Assembly (NCBI GenBank): GCA_964385465.1
Contig: CAYLPJ010000047.1
Coordinates: forward strand, 1-52,211
Direction: 5' to 3'
Length of the DNA stretch: 52,211 nucleotides
DNA from: CAYLPJ01 sp964385465
Lineage (GTDB): Bacteria; Planctomycetota; Phycisphaerae; SM23-33
In this document: piece after piece, positions 50,061 to 52,211 of the stretch
How the letters are laid out: the number at the start of each line of letters is the position of its first letter
Numbering within the stretch: position 1 is the stretch's first letter
Notes under the pieces: model-generated
Database searches by the model: none
The model's input: only the letters and a program-made list of their open reading frames with translations
What the model was told of the DNA's origin: nothing
Translations under genes and position numbers: made by a program

Positions 50061-51101
50061 TCACTTGTTGACGACGTTCTCCGGTTCGCCTTCCAGCCAG
50101 GCGTGGATGTTGTCCAAGGTGGTCTCGATGATCCGCCGGCAGGCCTCGACGGAGTTGAACGCGTTGTGGGGGGTGATGATCACGTTGGGCATCCGAAGCA
50201 GCACGTTCGACTGCACCACCTTCCGCAGTGTCTCGATGTCGTAGCTGCTGCTGAGGATCTCCGCCTCCTCCACGATGGCCGTCTCGCTCTCCAGCACGTC
50301 CAGCGCCGCCCCGCCCAGCCGGTCGTTCTGGAGCGCCTCGACCAGCGCCGAGGTGTCCACGATCCCGCCCCGAGCGGTGTTGACCAGGACCGCGTCTTCC
50401 TTCATCTTGCCCAGCGCCTCGGCGTCGATCATGTGCCGCGTCTCGTCCCGCAAGGGCAGATGGACGCTCAGAACGTCCGACTCGCCCAGCAGCGTGTCGA
50501 AGTCCACGTACCGGAAGCCGTACCGCCCGCTGAGCAGCGGGTCCCGCCGCACGTCGTAGGCGATGCGGTTCATCCCGAAACCCCCGGCGATCCGCATCGC
50601 TCGCGAGCCGATGCTCCCCACGCCGAGGCAGCCGAACGTCTTGCCCGCCAGGTCCCGCCCGCGCAGGCCCTGGATGCTGAAGTCCCCGCGGCTCGTTCGC
50701 TCGTAGCAGCGGTGGATCTTCCGAGTCAACGCCAGCAGCATCCCGAAGGCGTGCTCGGCCACCGTGTCCTCGCCGTAGTGGGGCACGTTGGCGATCAGGA
50801 TGCCGCGCTCGGCGCACTTGGCGGCGTCGACGTGATCGTAGCCCGTCGACCGCGTGGCGATCAGCTTCATCTGCGGCATCCGGTCGATCTGCTCGGCCGT
50901 CACGTTCGAGTGGATGAACGGGCTGAACACCGTGGTGTCCTCGGGGATGTCCTCGTCGTCCAGCTCCTCGACGCGCTTGTCGGAGGTGACGATGTTGCAG
51001 TGCTCGGGGCAGAGCTGCTTGAGCTGCTTCTGCTCCCACGGTTCGAGCTCGACGAAGAGGATCGTCGGCGTGTCCTTCAATTCCTCGTAGATGCATTCCA
51101 T
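50061..51101 (-). CDS. D-isomer-specific 2-hydroxyacid dehydrogenase (D-lactate dehydrogenase-like)
   Basis: 346 residues. NAD(P)-dependent reduction of a 2-ketoacid such as pyruvate to the D-hydroxyacid. Visible: substrate-loop IATRSTGYDHVD; VPHYGEDTVAEHAFGMLLAL; the nucleotide-binding loop GCLGVGSIGSRAMRIA; and the catalytic Arg in NTARGG, Glu in LDVLESE and His in ITPHNAF. The arrangement is of the LdhA/FldH type. ATG 51101 has GGAG 8 nt upstream and overlaps the preceding stop as TGATG, so translation is probably coupled to the BNR protein. Confidence 0.9.
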   Translation of the reverse strand: MECIYEELKDTPTILFVELEPWEQKQLKQLCPEHCNIVTSDKRVEELDDEDIPEDTTVFSPFIHSNVTAEQIDRMPQMKLIATRSTGYDHVDAAKCAERGILIANVPHYGEDTVAEHAFGMLLALTRKIHRCYERTSRGDFSIQGLRGRDLAGKTFGCLGVGSIGSRAMRIAGGFGMNRIAYDVRRDPLLSGRYGFRYVDFDTLLGESDVLSVHLPLRDETRHMIDAEALGKMKEDAVLVNTARGGIVDTSALVEALQNDRLGGAALDVLESETAIVEEAEILSSSYDIETLRKVVQSNVLLRMPNVIITPHNAFNSVEACRRIIETTLDNIHAWLEGEPENVVNK

Positions 51102-52081
51102 CACGGCGCTCCCGATCGGTGTTGGCGGCGCGGGGCGAGCATGATCGCCGGCTCGCGGACGGGCCAGACCGGCTCCCACCGCGTGGCGCCTTCGCGGCCG
51201 ACGTGCAGCGTGTTGTCGGCCAGGGCCCAGGCCAGGCCGTCATCGGTGAACGCCACGCGATACGTGTCGATGTTCTCCGCCGTCGAGGCCGGGAAACCGT
51301 CGCCGATGTGCTCCCAGCTCCGTCCGGCATCGTCGCTGCGGTACAACTGGCCGTGAACGTTCTCCCCGTGCGGGCCGTCGCTGACCGTCGCGAGGATCAG
51401 GTCCGGGTCGTGCGGGGCGACCGCCACGGCCCGGCCGTAGCGGCAGTCCAGGTCGTCGGCGCGGTGCGACCAGGAGCCGCCCCGGTCGTCGCTGACGTAG
51501 ACGCCGTCGGCGGTGTTGGCGTAGACGCGGTCGGGCTCGGCCGGGCATGTCGCCACCTGGTGGACGTCCTCGTGCAGCTCGGGGGTCACCGGCTGCCAAG
51601 TGTGCCCGCGGTCGGGGCTTCGCATGATGCTGCCGACGTGGATGTCGGCGTAGACCCAGCCGTCGGGCGTGGCCGCAAGCGACCGCACCGACGGCAGCCC
51701 GCCCCATGGAGTGTGCCACCGCCCGCGGCAGTCGAGGGCGTCGAAGGGCTCGACCTTGCCCACCAGCCCGCCGGAGACGCGGTAGAGGCGCGCGTCCAGC
51801 GTGCCGACCAGCAGCTCCGGCGGCTCGTCGGTGAGGATGGCCAGGCAGTCCACCCGCTCGGGGATGGCCGCGGAAACCTGCTTGGGCCCGTCGGGGCCCA
51901 GCAGCCGCAGTTCCCCGCCGGCCAGGGCGGCGGCGTCGAAGGCCATCCCTGCGTCGGCGCACTGGATCTCGTCGGCCCGAAGGCAGGGATCGGCCCGCAG
52001 GTCCCCCGGCTCGCCCCCGAGGCGGTACACGGCCGCGGCGGTAGCGACCAGCAGCGTCGTCTGCGGTTGGGGATCGATCAT
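51101..52081 (-). CDS. BNR/Asp-box beta-propeller protein, cytoplasmic
   Basis: 326 residues, no signal peptide. Asp-box motifs SPDRGHTW, SDDRGGSW and SDDAGRSW mark a propeller like that of sortilin/YCF48/GH74-type proteins; IAPH-like VAVAPHDPDLILATVSDGP is a typical blade. The N-terminal half reads like sensor-value strands (LLVATAAAVYRLGG, LAILTDEPPELLVGTLDARLYR). No sialidase RIP motif or catalytic residues, so it is not called an enzyme. ATG 52081 has AGGAGC 6-7 nt upstream; the open frame extends to 52165. The stop overlaps the next start (TGATG). Coupling to a D-2-hydroxyacid dehydrogenase gives no clear functional hint. Confidence 0.7.
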   Translation of the reverse strand: MIDPQPQTTLLVATAAAVYRLGGEPGDLRADPCLRADEIQCADAGMAFDAAALAGGELRLLGPDGPKQVSAAIPERVDCLAILTDEPPELLVGTLDARLYRVSGGLVGKVEPFDALDCRGRWHTPWGGLPSVRSLAATPDGWVYADIHVGSIMRSPDRGHTWQPVTPELHEDVHQVATCPAEPDRVYANTADGVYVSDDRGGSWSHRADDLDCRYGRAVAVAPHDPDLILATVSDGPHGENVHGQLYRSDDAGRSWEHIGDGFPASTAENIDTYRVAFTDDGLAWALADNTLHVGREGATRWEPVWPVREPAIMLAPRRQHRSGAP

Positions 52082-52102
52082 ACATCGCTCCTGTGTTGGC
52101 TC

Positions 52103-52108
52103 ATTGTA
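52103..52108 (-). promoter_or_regulatory. -10 element for the BNR-propeller/dehydrogenase pair
   Basis: TACAAT on the minus strand, with a predicted start about 15 nt before ATG 52081. The expected -35 position holds AGGTCC, a poor match. The remaining bases to the window end show nothing else. Confidence 0.4.
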
Positions 52109-52211
52109 GGTGAAGGCGCGCCGCGGACCTGACGGGAGGGATGCGATGCGGGGGCAGGGGCGCAACGGAAGACGCCGGAGCGATGTCCGGCGCCCGGCGT
52201 CTGGTGAGCAT

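Overview
The window is very GC-rich (roughly 70%) and gene-dense. It looks like a chromosomal segment of a heterotrophic Planctomycetota bacterium; a Phycisphaerae-like lineage is my inference. Supporting this are cytoplasmic sulfatases, tandem DUF1080 (3-keto-disaccharide hydrolase-like) domains, a SGNH sialate O-acetylesterase, a very large discoidin/beta-propeller/cytochrome c/FGE-like fusion, an ECF sigma operon and an 893-residue protein of a type I associate with planctomycetes. No phage, insertion sequence, CRISPR array or conjugation gene was recognised.

Layout. 1-4 kb: exo-sialidase and GH26 mannanase-like secreted enzymes, then tRNA-Glu with a clean sigma70-type promoter. 4-13 kb: a four-PAS hybrid histidine kinase, a beta-helix lyase-like protein with an oddly ordered PA14 insertion, a membrane GT-C-like protein and the glycolytic enzyme ApgM. 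13-20.4 kb (minus strand): ECF sigma factor, putative anti-sigma factor, a secreted unknown, a protein with three CsgG/TolB-like domains plus TPR, and a CsgG-like/TPR/PEGA/beta-propeller protein. This operon is the best candidate for an undescribed envelope system. 20.6-25 kb: a CBM9-like lipoprotein, tRNA-Lys and the housekeeping cluster rpsB-tsf-pyrH-frr; RpsB carries a 120-residue Pro/Ala/Glu tail. 25-38 kb: a UroD-like enzyme, the large fusion protein, a four-gene plus-strand run (FG-GAP protein, APC permease fused to a PTS EIIA domain, double alpha/beta hydrolase, DUF58 protein) and a clan GH-A glycosidase. 38-46.4 kb: a catabolic block with double DUF1080 protein, 893-residue secreted protein, two convergent sulfatases and a deoxyhypusine-synthase-like protein. 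46.6-52 kb: a Spy-like LTxxQ protein, the sialate O-acetylesterase, a D-2-hydroxyacid dehydrogenase and a BNR propeller protein.

Functionally, much of the accessory content fits capture and dismantling of sulfated or acetylated host or algal glycans: sialidase, GH26, beta-helix lyase, GH-A enzyme and acetylesterases act outside the cytoplasm, while the sulfatases lack signal peptides and would act on imported fragments. This is inference from families.

Non-coding signals include several plausible -35/-10 promoters (two appear to give leaderless mRNAs), an rpsB leader hairpin, strong hairpins, and a family of degenerate intergenic repeats. Two of these repeats form homologous upstream regions of the two convergent sulfatases, starting exactly at the stop codon of each preceding gene.
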